Source: Amycolatopsis sacchari
Lineage (GTDB): Bacteria; Actinomycetota; Actinomycetes; Mycobacteriales; Pseudonocardiaceae
NCBI RefSeq assembly: GCF_900114035.1
Contig: NZ_FORP01000009.1
Location: 1-64,000 of the forward strand
Direction: 5' to 3'
Length of the DNA stretch: 64,000 bases
Part shown: in pieces, positions 31,619 to 40,280 of the stretch
Layout of the letters: each line of letters opens with the position of its first letter
Position numbering within the stretch: the first letter of the stretch is position 1
Translations under genes and position numbers: made by a program
The notes under the pieces: generated by a model
The model's input: only the letters and a program-made list of their open reading frames with translations
The model's database searches: none
What the model was told of the DNA's origin: nothing

Positions 31619-32476
31619 CTAGTATCTCGTCCCGGCGAATTCTTCCTCGACGCCCAGCCCGGGATAGGCCTCTGGCCTGCGGTCCCGTAGGTGGCCCATC
31701 GAACGCCGGGCGGTCTCCAGTGCCTCCTTGACGTCCAGTTCGGTCACGGCCATGCCCTCGGCGACGCCCGTGTCGGACAGAATTTCGCCACCAGGGTCGA
31801 CCACCTTCGCACTGGCCACGAACCTGAGCGAGCCGAAGGTGCCGGACTGGTTCGCCGAAAGCCACACGATCTGGTTTTCGAGCGCCCTGGCCCGGTCGAA
31901 CAGGTCGAACCGGCGTTTCCACCGGTCCTGCGCGAGATCCGCGGCAGGATTCGTACGGCTGCCCGGCCAAGCCGAGATGCACACCCCGATCTCGGCGCCG
32001 TCGAGCGCGAGGGCACGCGCGGACTCGGGAAACGCCTTGTCGTAGCAGATCATGGTGCCGAGGCGGCCGACCGGTGTGTCGAAGGCGGCGAACGACTGGC
32101 CCGCACCATAGCTGGCGTCCTCCGACAGCGGCTGGTGCACCTTGCGGTGGTTGCCGAGCACTCCGTCTCCGTGCACGCACACGGCGCTGTTGTAGAGGCG
32201 GTCACCCGAGTCCTCGCAGTACCCGGCCACCACCACCATGTCACCGGCCAGCTTGCGGAGGCGTTCGATCTCGGGGCCGTCGAGACGCAGGGGTGGTGGT
32301 CCCTCGGCACCGCCGTCGAGGTTGGCGAGGTAGCCACCCAGGCAAGCCTCGGGCAGGGCAAGCAGGCCGACGCCCTCGGCGCGAGCCTTCTCGACGAGAT
32401 GGCGGATCCGCGCGAAGTCCTCGTCCAAGTCCCGATCGAAAGGAGCCGCCACAGCGGCCATGCGCAAGGTCGTCAT
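31619..32476 (-). CDS. nitC: Nitrilase of the Nit1C / Sll0784-MSMEG_0566 group
   Basis: 285-residue nitrilase-superfamily enzyme with all catalytic residues: E43 (LALPEACLGGYL), K112 (NHRKVHQP) and C144 (TMICYDKAFPE). Neighbourhood and sequence fit the group linked in other bacteria to the Nit1C cluster, required for assimilating cyanide nitrogen in Pseudomonas; the true nitrile substrate in actinomycetes is unresolved. ATG 32476 overlaps the stop of the GNAT-AIR gene (ATGA), so the two are coupled. Its immediate downstream neighbour is a near-copy lacking the catalytic Cys and Glu. The product should release ammonia and a carboxylate from a nitrile, or formamide/formate from a cyanide adduct. 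Confidence 0.88.
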   Translation of the reverse strand: MTTLRMAAVAAPFDRDLDEDFARIRHLVEKARAEGVGLLALPEACLGGYLANLDGGAEGPPPLRLDGPEIERLRKLAGDMVVVAGYCEDSGDRLYNSAVCVHGDGVLGNHRKVHQPLSEDASYGAGQSFAAFDTPVGRLGTMICYDKAFPESARALALDGAEIGVCISAWPGSRTNPAADLAQDRWKRRFDLFDRARALENQIVWLSANQSGTFGSLRFVASAKVVDPGGEILSDTGVAEGMAVTELDVKEALETARRSMGHLRDRRPEAYPGLGVEEEFAGTRY

Positions 32477-33858
32477 GCCCTTCCCAATCCAGTCACGCCC
32501 CCGGTGAGCACTTCCGTACGTTCCCCGTCCGGCCAGCACAGCGCCACGCCTCGGCCAGGGATCAACCGTCCACATGGGACGGACGCTGCGGGGCCGGCGT
32601 CGAGCGCGCCGGCGCCCGGTTCGTCCGTCGTCAGCATCGCGAACCCCGGAAAGCAGGTGAGCCAATCGCCCATACTCGTCCCGTTCGGCCTCGGTATCCG
32701 TGCCAGGTCGAGCTCGGCACCGCAGCCGCTGGCTTCGGCGAGCATGCCGAGCGTCCCGGCAACGCCCGCCATCGACACGTCCTTCGCCGCCGCTGGACGG
32801 GCTCGGCTAACGGCGCCGAGCATGGCGCGCAGCTCCGGCGTGCGGCGGAAGCTGCTCGAGTCCCACTGTCGTCCGGCGTATCCCGGGCGCCACCGGCCGT
32901 CCAGGTCGGCGGTGAGACGCACCTCGTGCCCGGGACGGCCGCCTCCCCCAGGCACCGGGTGAACCGTGCGGCCCAGGGCGGTGACGGACAGGGCCGCGGG
33001 GACCCCGAACTGGGTGTGGCCTCCGAGCACGGGAACTCCGTAGGCGTCGCTGGCCCGGCGCAGTCCGGTGAGTACCCGGCTTGCGAAGGACCTGTCACGG
33101 GCGCCTAGCGCGTCGAGCAGGCCGACGGGTTCCGCGCCCATGGCCGCGAGGTCGTTGACGTTGACCAGCACCGAGCACCATCCGGCCCACTCCGGATCGC
33201 GTTCGACCATCGACGGGACGATCGCATCGCACGCGGCGACGAGGTCGCTGCCAGGCACGGGGACCCCGTCATCACCGACGAAGCCGGGGACGCCGGTGAG
33301 TCCGGTGAGCAGCGGGCCGAGGTCACGCTTGGTGGCGTCGGCCAGGGCCTGGATGCGGCCGACGGGCCACCGCATGAGGACGTGCGGTGCGCCGGCGACC
33401 GTGACGCGTCGAACGGCACGCCAGCCGAGCCGGGTGAACAGCGGTTCGTTGCGAAGCTGCACGGTCGCTTCGAAGCGCAACACCCCGGCGTCCTCGGCAC
33501 GGGCACAGGCGGCACGGACGAGGGCAGGGCCGACGCTGCCGCGGCTGGCCGGTGCGACGACCAGGCGGCCGCCGTACCACCAGCCGAGATCCGGGCCGTC
33601 AAGCTGCGCGGGGCCGAGCCGGACGCCGCCGATGACGGCGCCCTCCCGGTCACGGGCGACGAGGACGACGGTGCGTGGGTCCTCGTCGTGCTCGTCGAGG
33701 TCGTGGTCCTCGAACAGGCCCTGTTCCTCGACGAACACCTGGCGGCGCAGGGCGTGGTACGCCGCAATGGTCACCGCGTCCGCCGCCTGCTCGATGTGGA
33801 AGGCGGGCTGGCGTTCGAGGCTGACGGGATCGCCGAGGATGGCCAGAACGTCGCGCAT
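32473..33858 (-). CDS. GNAT acetyltransferase fused to AIR-synthase-like domain (MSMEG_0567 type, NitE-NitF)
   Basis: 461-residue two-domain protein. Residues about 20-165 form a GNAT domain (FVEEQGLF, VVLVARDREGAVIGGVRLG, GGRLVVAPASRGSVGPALV for acetyl-CoA binding, RLGWRAV). Residues about 175-461 form a PurM/AIR-synthase-like ATP-binding domain (DAIVPSMV, VLVNVNDLAAMGAEPVGLLDALG, VLGGHTQFG). In Pseudomonas and Synechocystis these are separate nitE and nitF genes; the fusion, known in mycobacteria, implies they work on the same metabolite, perhaps acetyl and phosphate activation of an amine or amide (inference). It starts one base after the radical SAM gene stop and overlaps the nitrilase start by four bases. 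Confidence 0.87.
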   Translation of the reverse strand: MRDVLAILGDPVSLERQPAFHIEQAADAVTIAAYHALRRQVFVEEQGLFEDHDLDEHDEDPRTVVLVARDREGAVIGGVRLGPAQLDGPDLGWWYGGRLVVAPASRGSVGPALVRAACARAEDAGVLRFEATVQLRNEPLFTRLGWRAVRRVTVAGAPHVLMRWPVGRIQALADATKRDLGPLLTGLTGVPGFVGDDGVPVPGSDLVAACDAIVPSMVERDPEWAGWCSVLVNVNDLAAMGAEPVGLLDALGARDRSFASRVLTGLRRASDAYGVPVLGGHTQFGVPAALSVTALGRTVHPVPGGGGRPGHEVRLTADLDGRWRPGYAGRQWDSSSFRRTPELRAMLGAVSRARPAAAKDVSMAGVAGTLGMLAEASGCGAELDLARIPRPNGTSMGDWLTCFPGFAMLTTDEPGAGALDAGPAASVPCGRLIPGRGVALCWPDGERTEVLTGGVTGLGRA

Positions 33859-33859
33859 G

Positions 33860-34996
33860 TCAGCCTCCTGCCGTGCTCAAGGCACCGCACGCGCCGCAGG
33901 CGGCACAGCCGGCTTCCTGGTCCGAGCCCTTCATGCCGGCTGCCCGGAGCAGGGCCGCGACGCGCTCGGTGACGTCACGGACCAGGGCAGGTGACGGCGC
34001 CTTGGCACCGTCCCGGCGGGCGAGGGTGCCCGCCATCGGACGCATGGGCACGACGAACGGATAGACGCCACGCTCGATCAACCCTGCCGCCCCGGCGACG
34101 AGTTCGTCCGGGTTCTCACCCAAACCGACAAGGAGGTACGTCGACACTCGATTCCGACCGAACACGCGCACGGCCTCGTCCCAGGCCGCTTCGTACTCGC
34201 TCATCGGGACCGTGGACTTGCCCGGCATCCAGCGCCGGCGTACGTCGTCGTCCAAGGACTCCACGTGGATGCCGATAGAGGTCGCACCGGCTTCTCGCAG
34301 CTCGGTGAGTACTGCGAGGTCTCCCGGCGGTTCGATCTGCACCTGGATCGGCAGACCGGGCACCGCGGCGAGCACCGCCCGCACACAGCGAACGAGATGC
34401 CGGGCACCGCGGTCGGGTCCCGCGGTGGTGCCGGTGGTCATGACCATCTGCCGGACGCCGTCGAGCCGGACGGCCGCCTCCGCGACCTCGGCCAGCTGCG
34501 CGGGGGTTTTCGCGGCGATGGTCGAGCCCGCGTGCAGCGACTCCTCGATCGTGCAGAACCGGCAACGCTGGTCCTCGGCATAGCGGATGCAGGTCTGCAC
34601 GACCGTGGTCGCGAGGACGTCTCGTCCGTGCAGCAGCGCGATCTTGCGGTAGGGCACGCCGTCGGCCGTGGTCAGGTCGTAGAACTTCGGGCGGGCCACC
34701 GGTTCCACGGACAACCCGAGATCGATGCGGCCTTCATAGACCCGTCCGCCGCGGAGGGTGTACGGGCTCGCGGGGTTGAGGGGCAGCGCAGCGTTGGCAC
34801 CGTCGACGAGCAGGTGACCGTCGTCGCTCGGGCCCGCGCCCTTGCTGCGCTGCACGGGCGCGTCCCAGCGGACGCCCCGCACCGCGAGGTCCACCCTCAC
34901 CCGGACGGGGTCCAGGTCCGGGCCTGGGTGTCGAGCGTCTTCGCCGACGACAGGGGATGACGGCATGGCCGGTTCGCCTTCGGTGCCAACGCGCAC
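33860..34996 (-). CDS. Radical SAM protein, MSMEG_0568 family (NitD-like), with CX8CX2C cluster motif
   Basis: 378 residues. The cluster-binding cysteines appear as C136-x8-C145-x2-C148 (CIRYAEDQRCRFC), longer than the standard CX3CX2C, followed by a radical SAM barrel with MVMTTGTTAGPD, IQVQIEPPGDL and IGIHVESLDDDV. A second Cys set ends the protein (CAACGACG), possibly an auxiliary cluster or metal site. It should make a 5'-deoxyadenosyl radical and act on an unknown intermediate of the nitrilase pathway. GTG 34996 is fixed by AGGAGG five bases upstream. The upstream stop TAG overlaps that ribosome-binding site, and the downstream GNAT-AIR gene follows after one base. Confidence 0.86.
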   Translation of the reverse strand: MRVGTEGEPAMPSSPVVGEDARHPGPDLDPVRVRVDLAVRGVRWDAPVQRSKGAGPSDDGHLLVDGANAALPLNPASPYTLRGGRVYEGRIDLGLSVEPVARPKFYDLTTADGVPYRKIALLHGRDVLATTVVQTCIRYAEDQRCRFCTIEESLHAGSTIAAKTPAQLAEVAEAAVRLDGVRQMVMTTGTTAGPDRGARHLVRCVRAVLAAVPGLPIQVQIEPPGDLAVLTELREAGATSIGIHVESLDDDVRRRWMPGKSTVPMSEYEAAWDEAVRVFGRNRVSTYLLVGLGENPDELVAGAAGLIERGVYPFVVPMRPMAGTLARRDGAKAPSPALVRDVTERVAALLRAAGMKGSDQEAGCAACGACGALSTAGG

Positions 34997-35005
34997 TGCG
35001 GCCTC

Positions 35006-35518
35006 CTAGAACATGTAGGTCGAGTTGATGACGGCGCCCTTGCGGGCGTAATGGATCAAGGCGTCCTGCACGTCCAGCGGGTGCGTGGGGATGACGCCCT
35101 CGATCAGGTCCTCCTCCCGGGCGCCGTGCAGCGACAGCCCGAACCGGCAGCAGTACACCTTGCCGCCTTCGGCGATGAACGTCTTGAGCTGATCGTTGAT
35201 GTTCATCTCACCGGGGAAGGCCGCGTTTCCGGTCGTCGGGAAACCACGCGTTGCCAGGCAGTTCAGCGATCCCGGGCCGTAGAAGTAGATCGCGGTCTCG
35301 AATCCCTTGCGCAGCGCTCGGGTCGCCTGCAGGATCGCCACGAAACTCACCGACGACTCGTGGGCGATACCGTGCACGAGGGTGAAGTAGCTCTCGCCGT
35401 TTTCCGCCTTGTAGTCGGGAAAAACCTTCGTCCCGCCGTACAGGCTAGATCCTTCGGGGAGGGAGGGGTGCGGAACCTCTTCGAGGCTCTTCTGCTCCAG
35501 GTCGGTCAGCTCGGGCAT
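35006..35518 (-). CDS. MSMEG_0572/Sll0783 family protein (NitB-like)
   Basis: 170-residue soluble protein of the family named for nitrogen-starvation response in Synechocystis (Sll0783). Visible features: EEVPHPSLPEGSSLYGGTKVFPDYK, FYGPGSLNCLATRGFP, KVYCCRFGLSLHG and a closing GAVINSTYMF. The DsrE/TusD-like alternation of hydrophobic strands and two conserved Cys in YCCRFG suggest a DsrE-like fold, but biochemical function is unknown. ATG 35518 is chosen because AAGGAG lies five bases ahead. It is the second gene of the operon and its stop abuts the ribosome-binding site of the radical SAM gene, so it is almost certainly cotranscribed. Confidence 0.83.
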   Translation of the reverse strand: MPELTDLEQKSLEEVPHPSLPEGSSLYGGTKVFPDYKAENGESYFTLVHGIAHESSVSFVAILQATRALRKGFETAIYFYGPGSLNCLATRGFPTTGNAAFPGEMNINDQLKTFIAEGGKVYCCRFGLSLHGAREEDLIEGVIPTHPLDVQDALIHYARKGAVINSTYMF

Positions 35519-35552
35519 ACCAGCTCCTTTTGTTCCTTCGATTTCTTCGTGA

Positions 35553-36368
35553 TCAGCCGTAGAGTTTTTCGAAGTTCTCCCGGAACACCAGTCCGGAGAG
35601 CTCACCGTCACCGGTGGCCGCCCGCATGCGGGCGTACTCCCCTTCCCGGTCGCCCCAGGGCTCGTCGCTCGCGAAGAGGATCCGGTCGTGACCGATGCCG
35701 CGCCGGGAAACCTCTTCCGCCAGCCATCGGGGCGCGAACCCGATGGCCCACGACAAGTCCGTGTAGACCCGCTTTCCCGCTTCGATCCAGTCGAAGAACC
35801 GGGAACCGGCGAGCTTGATGTGACCGCTCATACCGCCGCCGAAGTGCACCAGGTGAACGGCGACGTGATCCCCGTACCACTCGACGAGGTTGCCGACCTC
35901 GTCGATGTCGGACGCAGCACCCGGCGACGTGTGCACGTGCACCACCAGATCACGCTCGCGGGCGACGGCAAAGATCCGGTCGAGCATCGGTCGGCAGCTC
36001 GGGTCGCTCGCGCGGCCACCGAGCAGGAAGCTGAGTTTGAGCGCCTTAACCCCCTGCTCCGCCGCCAGTGCGAGCGCGGCCTCCGTGCGTTCCAAGTCGC
36101 TCGGCAGCGGTGAAACCCACAGCGCGGCACGGATCCGGTCGTCGGTCTGGGCCGCTTCGACGCACAACTCGTTGAAGGCGAACGAAACTCCGGGGCTCGG
36201 CACGCCGTAGTTGGGGATGACGAGCGCGCGTTCGGTGCCTTCGGCGTCGAGGTCGGCGATCAGTTCGGCGATCGTCGCCCGGGCTTTCGTGTCGGGGTTG
36301 ACGGCGGGGCCGCCGTAGAACGGGTACGCCGGCAGCACGCCGAGGTGGCGATGCGCGTCGAATACCAT
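35553..36368 (-). CDS. Amidohydrolase-2 family protein of the Nit1C cluster
   Basis: 271-residue TIM-barrel hydrolase: an N-terminal metal motif variant (DAHRHLG), a central VVHVHTSPG strand and the C-terminal FASDEPWGD with the catalytic Asp. It is short for the family but complete. It is the first gene of the run 36368 to 29661, separated by 34 bp from the Sll0783-family gene, and its start has TAGGA about nine bases upstream. In mycobacteria an amidohydrolase occupies the same place, as far as I recall. It may cleave an amide, imine or carbamoyl adduct feeding or leaving the nitrilase step (inference). Confidence 0.83.
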   Translation of the reverse strand: MVFDAHRHLGVLPAYPFYGGPAVNPDTKARATIAELIADLDAEGTERALVIPNYGVPSPGVSFAFNELCVEAAQTDDRIRAALWVSPLPSDLERTEAALALAAEQGVKALKLSFLLGGRASDPSCRPMLDRIFAVARERDLVVHVHTSPGAASDIDEVGNLVEWYGDHVAVHLVHFGGGMSGHIKLAGSRFFDWIEAGKRVYTDLSWAIGFAPRWLAEEVSRRGIGHDRILFASDEPWGDREGEYARMRAATGDGELSGLVFRENFEKLYG

Positions 36369-36570
36369 GATCGATTTCCTAGGGTCGGGAGCCGGGATGT
36401 GAAGTTCGGTCGGGGTGTGGCGTATTTCGGTTGGTGGGTGGCGGGGCGCGGCGGGGACGGCCCGGATTCACGTGGCGGTGGGTCGGCGACGTGACACGGT
36501 CGAGGTAGCGCTGCCGGAGGAGTCAGGACGAGACGGCGGTCCGGCGGAGACCGCGGAATCCGCCGAGGAT

Positions 36571-36616
36571 GGGGATGGGGCTGGGGCCGGGGCTGGGGCC
36601 GGAGCCGGGGCTGGGG
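36571..36616 (+). repeat. G-quadruplex-like run (seven G4 tracts)
   Basis: GGGG tracts at 36571, 36577, 36583, 36589, 36595, 36607 and 36613, separated by 2-3 bases, or by CCGGAGCC once. Single-strand G-quadruplex formation on the plus strand is chemically expected. It lies about 200 bp upstream of the nitrilase operon start and could affect transcription or replication there. Confidence 0.65.
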
Positions 36617-36739
36617 CGAGTAGGGATTGGGCGAGGGTGTCGGTGCCTGTCAGGTTGGGGGCGGCGTGCGTGCCTTCCCTGCAGGGCGTTCACCTGCGGA
36701 GCCAGGCGGGTAGCCGTGCAAGAGGATGCGCCGGGACAG

Positions 36740-37115
36740 CCGGGCAGCCCACGTGACCCGGCCGGGCCGAGCGGCACCCAACCGAACCGAGCCGCGCCGA
36801 CCTCGCCGAGCGCCTGGGTGCGCCGTGCGGCCCACCGCGGCACCCAGCCAAACCGAGCGGCGCCAGCCTCGCCGAGCGTCGGGGCGTGCTGCGGCCCATC
36901 GCTGCGCCGACCTCGCCGAGCACCGGGGCATGCCGCGCGGCCCACCCGAACCGACCAACCGAGCCGCGCCAACCCAGCCGAACGCCGGGGCGTGCCGAGC
37001 GGCACCGGCCCAGCCAAGCCCGGGGGGCGGCCCACCGCAGCCGACCAACCGAGCGGCACCGGCCCAGCCAAGCCCCGGGGGGCGTCCCGCGCAGCCCGAA
37101 CCGACCCAACCGGGC
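36740..37115. repeat. Degenerate tandem repeat array
   Basis: Units of about 30-60 bp share the words GCGGCCCACC, CAACCGAGC(C/G)GC, ACCTCGCCGAGC and CCGGGGCGTGC; the best-preserved pair is GAGCGGCACCGGCCCAGCCA, seen near 36992 and again near 37051 followed by AGCCC(C)GGGGGGCG. No conserved reading frame runs through it. It starts 12 bp beyond the flavoprotein stop. Unit borders are by eye. Confidence 0.6.
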
Positions 37116-37127
37116 CACAGCAGCCGC

Positions 37128-38453
37128 TCATGCGACTGTCCGTGGGGCGACCCAGTCGTCGCTTTCGTAGGTTCCGGGTGGCGATCCCGCTAGCCAGCGG
37201 ACTTCTGAGCTTCGGCCGCCTCGGTGGAGCAGTTCGATCCGGCCTGCCAAGAACTCCGCGTCGGCGGCGACGCCGCAGAAGCGGCCCGAGCCCCACGTGT
37301 ACTGCCACGGGAGACCCAGGAAATACAAGCCCTCACAACTCGTCACGCCTCTGTCGTGCGTGGGGTAGCCTCTGCCGTCGAAGATGGGGACGTCTATCCA
37401 GCGGTGGTCCCGGCCGAAACCTGTGCACCAGACCACCGACGTGATCCCCGACAGGGCCAGCTCCGTGGGCTCGACAGACGGCTGCCACACCGGGACGTAG
37501 CGGGCCTCCGACGGGGCATCTATGCCGTGCGACGAGATGTACGCGTCGATCGAGTCCTTGATTCCCTCGGACACCGCGTCCGCGGCGTCCAGGTTCTTGC
37601 GCAGGTCCTGGTCGAAAGTGAACGCGCCCGACGAGAAACCACGAAGCCTGCCGTACAAGCGCATTCCCTCGCGGGCGAAGGCGCGCAAATCGATGTCATG
37701 ACCACCGTCGCGGCCTGTGACGTAGTGGTTGGCCCGGAAACGCACCGCATCCGCGTCGGCGAATTCGTCTATTCCCCTTCGGTAATAGCCCATCTCGTCC
37801 AGCCACGCCACCACGTCCCGGCCGCGGTACCGGCGCGCCACCCGCGGCGCGCTGCCCACCGCCAGGTGCACGCGACGCCCCGCCAGGTGCAGATCCTCCG
37901 CGATCTGGCAGCCCGACTGGCCCGTGCCGACCACCAGAACCTCGCCCGGCGGCAACCCGTCCGGATTCCGGTACTGCGAGGAATGCAGCTGCACCAACGA
38001 CTCCGGCAGCCGCTCGGCCATCCTCGGGATCAGCGGCACCTGGTACGGCCCCGTCGCGAGCACGACCTGCTCCGCTGTCACGTCCCCCTGCGACGTGCGG
38101 ACCAGGAAACCGTGTGGCGTCAACCGCAGGCGCGTCGCCTCCACACCCTCGATCACCGGCAGCTCGAACGTCTTCGCGTACTCCCGCACATACGAGACGA
38201 TCTCGGCGCGCCCCATGAAACCGTCGGGATCCGGTCCGCGGTAAGGAAAACCCGGCAACTGACACTGCCAGTTCGGCGTCACGAGACAAAACGTGTCCCA
38301 GCGCCGGTCCCGCCACTCGTGGCCGATCTCGTCCCGCTCGAGGACCACGTGATCGATCCCGCGGCCCCGCAGGCAGTGGCTCATCGACAGCCCCGCCTGC
38401 CCACCGCCGATCACGACCACGGAGTGATGACGGCCATGTAGTGGATGAGACAC
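37128..38453 (-). CDS. FAD-dependent oxidoreductase, MSMEG_0569 family (NitH-like)
   Basis: 441 residues with two dinucleotide-binding motifs: [18 protein letters not shown] at the N-terminus for FAD and [17 protein letters not shown] centrally for NADPH, plus the FMO-like [11 protein letters not shown] and a closing [18 protein letters not shown]. It resembles flavin-containing monooxygenases and is one of the core Nit1C proteins, possibly N-oxygenating an amine or oxime intermediate (inference). GTG 38453 follows GGAGG by seven bases. It is on the same strand as, and upstream of, the rest of the cluster but is separated from it by 760 bp of repeats, so it may have its own transcript. Confidence 0.87.
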   Translation of the reverse strand: MSHPLHGRHHSVVVIGGGQAGLSMSHCLRGRGIDHVVLERDEIGHEWRDRRWDTFCLVTPNWQCQLPGFPYRGPDPDGFMGRAEIVSYVREYAKTFELPVIEGVEATRLRLTPHGFLVRTSQGDVTAEQVVLATGPYQVPLIPRMAERLPESLVQLHSSQYRNPDGLPPGEVLVVGTGQSGCQIAEDLHLAGRRVHLAVGSAPRVARRYRGRDVVAWLDEMGYYRRGIDEFADADAVRFRANHYVTGRDGGHDIDLRAFAREGMRLYGRLRGFSSGAFTFDQDLRKNLDAADAVSEGIKDSIDAYISSHGIDAPSEARYVPVWQPSVEPTELALSGITSVVWCTGFGRDHRWIDVPIFDGRGYPTHDRGVTSCEGLYFLGLPWQYTWGSGRFCGVAADAEFLAGRIELLHRGGRSSEVRWLAGSPPGTYESDDWVAPRTVA

Positions 38454-38561
38454 CGAACGTCCTCCTCGCGAGTACCGTCGCTGATGACGACCAGTACAGC
38501 CAGGAGCCATTGCCGAACGGTTTCATCCGGAACAACTGCGTGTTACGCGCGGCCCGCTTTG

Positions 38562-40280
38562 TTACCGCTGCAGCACAAGGGAAAGCGCTCTCCGCAACTC
38601 CTCCGTGTGCCCGTCCGCCGATTTCGGACCACGCCACGCGATGTACCCGTCGGGCCGGACGAGGAGGCACTCCTCCTCCGCCATGCCGGACACACGGACC
38701 CACTCGCCGTACGCGTCGCGGGCCTCCGCCGCGCCTATGCGGACGAACCCGACCCCCGCGTCACGGACCGCCGGTTCCCACGCTCCGCCCGCGAGACCCG
38801 TGACGAGCGTGAACCGGCCGCCACCCACGAGGTCCAGAGTGGACACTCGCTCGCCGCGCTCGTTCACCAGCCACGCATGGGGCAGCTTCGCGCCGGGACG
38901 CGTGCTGGGCTGGTGGTACAGCTCCGGGTCGCGCGCCCACTCCTCCGCCGGACCGCCGTCGTCGAGGACCGCGGCCGACGCGTAACGCTGGTTCAGCTCG
39001 ACGCCGTGCGCGTTGAACTCGTAGTTCTTCAGCTGGATCGCCTCGTCGAGCGCCTGCCGCCGCTTGACGCCCTCCGGCGCCCGGCACGCCGCCAGACCCG
39101 CGACGATCCCCTCGTCGTCAGTGCCGCCCGCGATGCCGAGCGCTTCGAAGATCGGGCCGAACTGGTCGCGGCTGAGGTTCGCGCGGTCGACGACCTGCTT
39201 GCCCACCGGCGCCCGCTCCGCGCTGTACGTGTCGAGCAGGCCGGGACCCGCTTCCCCGCGCAGCACCATCGCCAGCTTCCACGCCAGGTTGTAGGCGTCC
39301 TGGACGGACGTGTTCGAGCCCAGGCCGTTCGACGGCGGGTGCCGGTGCACGGCGTCGCCCGCGCAGAAGACCCGGCCGGCCGAATACTCCGTGGCGTAGC
39401 TGTGGTTGACCGTCCACAGCGAGGTCGACGTGATCTCCACCGGGATCGACGGGTCGCCGATCAGGTCGTGCACGATCCGCGTCGCCTCCGCGTCGTCGAC
39501 CTCCGGTGGCGGCTGCGAGATGTCGTAGCCCCACGTCAGCAGCCATTCGTGCCACGGCCGCACCATCCGCACCAGCCCCATGCCGATGCCGCCCAGGTGC
39601 GCGCCGGGTCGCATCACCCAGTACAGCACGCTCGGCCGGTGCGCCACGTACTGCGACAGGTCGGCCTTGAACACGATGTTCATGCTGCCCGCCTTGCCGC
39701 TCTGCCCCGCGAACGGCAGGCCTGCCTGCTCCGCGACCAGGCTCCGGCCACCGTCGGCACCGATCAGGTAGCGAGCGCGCACCGTGTACTCGTCGCCGCG
39801 GACCCGGTCGAACAACCGTGCTGTCACGCCTTCCGAGTCCTGTTCCAGGGACAGGAACTCCGTGTCGAACCGGACCTTCGCGCCCCGCGCCGCGGCGTTG
39901 CTGACCAGGATCGGTTCCAGGTACGTCTGCGGCAGGTCGATCATGCCGCACGGACTGGCCGTCGCGTACTCGCTCAGCGACGCCGGGCCGGTACCCCACG
40001 TGCGGATCCGGCCGATCTCCTCCCCCGCGAGCGCCGTGCACAGCACCGTGTCGCCCATCAGCTCCTGCGGGGTGCCGGCCGCGAGCGCCTCCTGCTCCAC
40101 GCCGAGATCACGCAGCACCTCCAGCGTCCGCTGGTTCGTGATGTGCGCGCGGGGCGTGTTGGCCACCCAGCCGTACTTGCTCACGAGCAGCGTCCGCACG
40201 CCGTAGGTGGCGAGCAGCAGCGCGGCGGACCCGCCGGCGGGGCCGCTGCCGACGACCAGGACGTCGGTGTCGTAGGTCAT
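38562..40280 (-). CDS. FAD-dependent phenol-type hydroxylase (TfdB/PheA family; probable resorcinol hydroxylase)
   Basis: 572-residue class A flavoprotein monooxygenase: FAD motif VLVVGSGPAGGSAALLL, the DG-type YLIGADGGRSLVAEQAGL, and the GD motif with helix in FCAGDAVHRHPPSNGLGSN, followed by a C-terminal thioredoxin-like domain. The family hydroxylates phenols ortho to the OH group. Coupling to a hydroxyquinol dioxygenase gene (ATGA overlap at 40277-40280) suggests it converts resorcinol or a related phenol to hydroxyquinol. Start ATG 40280 gives the canonical N-terminus MTYDTDVLVVGSG. Other phenolic substrates, such as chlorophenols, cannot be excluded. Confidence 0.87.
   Translation of the reverse strand: MTYDTDVLVVGSGPAGGSAALLLATYGVRTLLVSKYGWVANTPRAHITNQRTLEVLRDLGVEQEALAAGTPQELMGDTVLCTALAGEEIGRIRTWGTGPASLSEYATASPCGMIDLPQTYLEPILVSNAAARGAKVRFDTEFLSLEQDSEGVTARLFDRVRGDEYTVRARYLIGADGGRSLVAEQAGLPFAGQSGKAGSMNIVFKADLSQYVAHRPSVLYWVMRPGAHLGGIGMGLVRMVRPWHEWLLTWGYDISQPPPEVDDAEATRIVHDLIGDPSIPVEITSTSLWTVNHSYATEYSAGRVFCAGDAVHRHPPSNGLGSNTSVQDAYNLAWKLAMVLRGEAGPGLLDTYSAERAPVGKQVVDRANLSRDQFGPIFEALGIAGGTDDEGIVAGLAACRAPEGVKRRQALDEAIQLKNYEFNAHGVELNQRYASAAVLDDGGPAEEWARDPELYHQPSTRPGAKLPHAWLVNERGERVSTLDLVGGGRFTLVTGLAGGAWEPAVRDAGVGFVRIGAAEARDAYGEWVRVSGMAEEECLLVRPDGYIAWRGPKSADGHTEELRRALSLVLQR

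Larger units (their letters stand above)
36369..37127. other. Gene-free spacer inside the nitrilase cluster
   Basis: About 760 bp between the flavoprotein gene end and the amidohydrolase start, both on the minus strand. It holds a G-rich run and a degenerate repeat array, listed separately. I looked specifically for the small MSMEG_0570/NitG gene found in other Nit1C clusters and could not find it in any frame. Any promoter for the operon starting at 36368 must lie at about 36370-36480. Confidence 0.6.

Noticed and set aside
36740-37115. CRISPR-like or proline-rich protein gene in the nitrilase-cluster spacer
   Set aside because: Unit lengths vary, no unique spacers exist, and no frame has a start signal or conserved motif.
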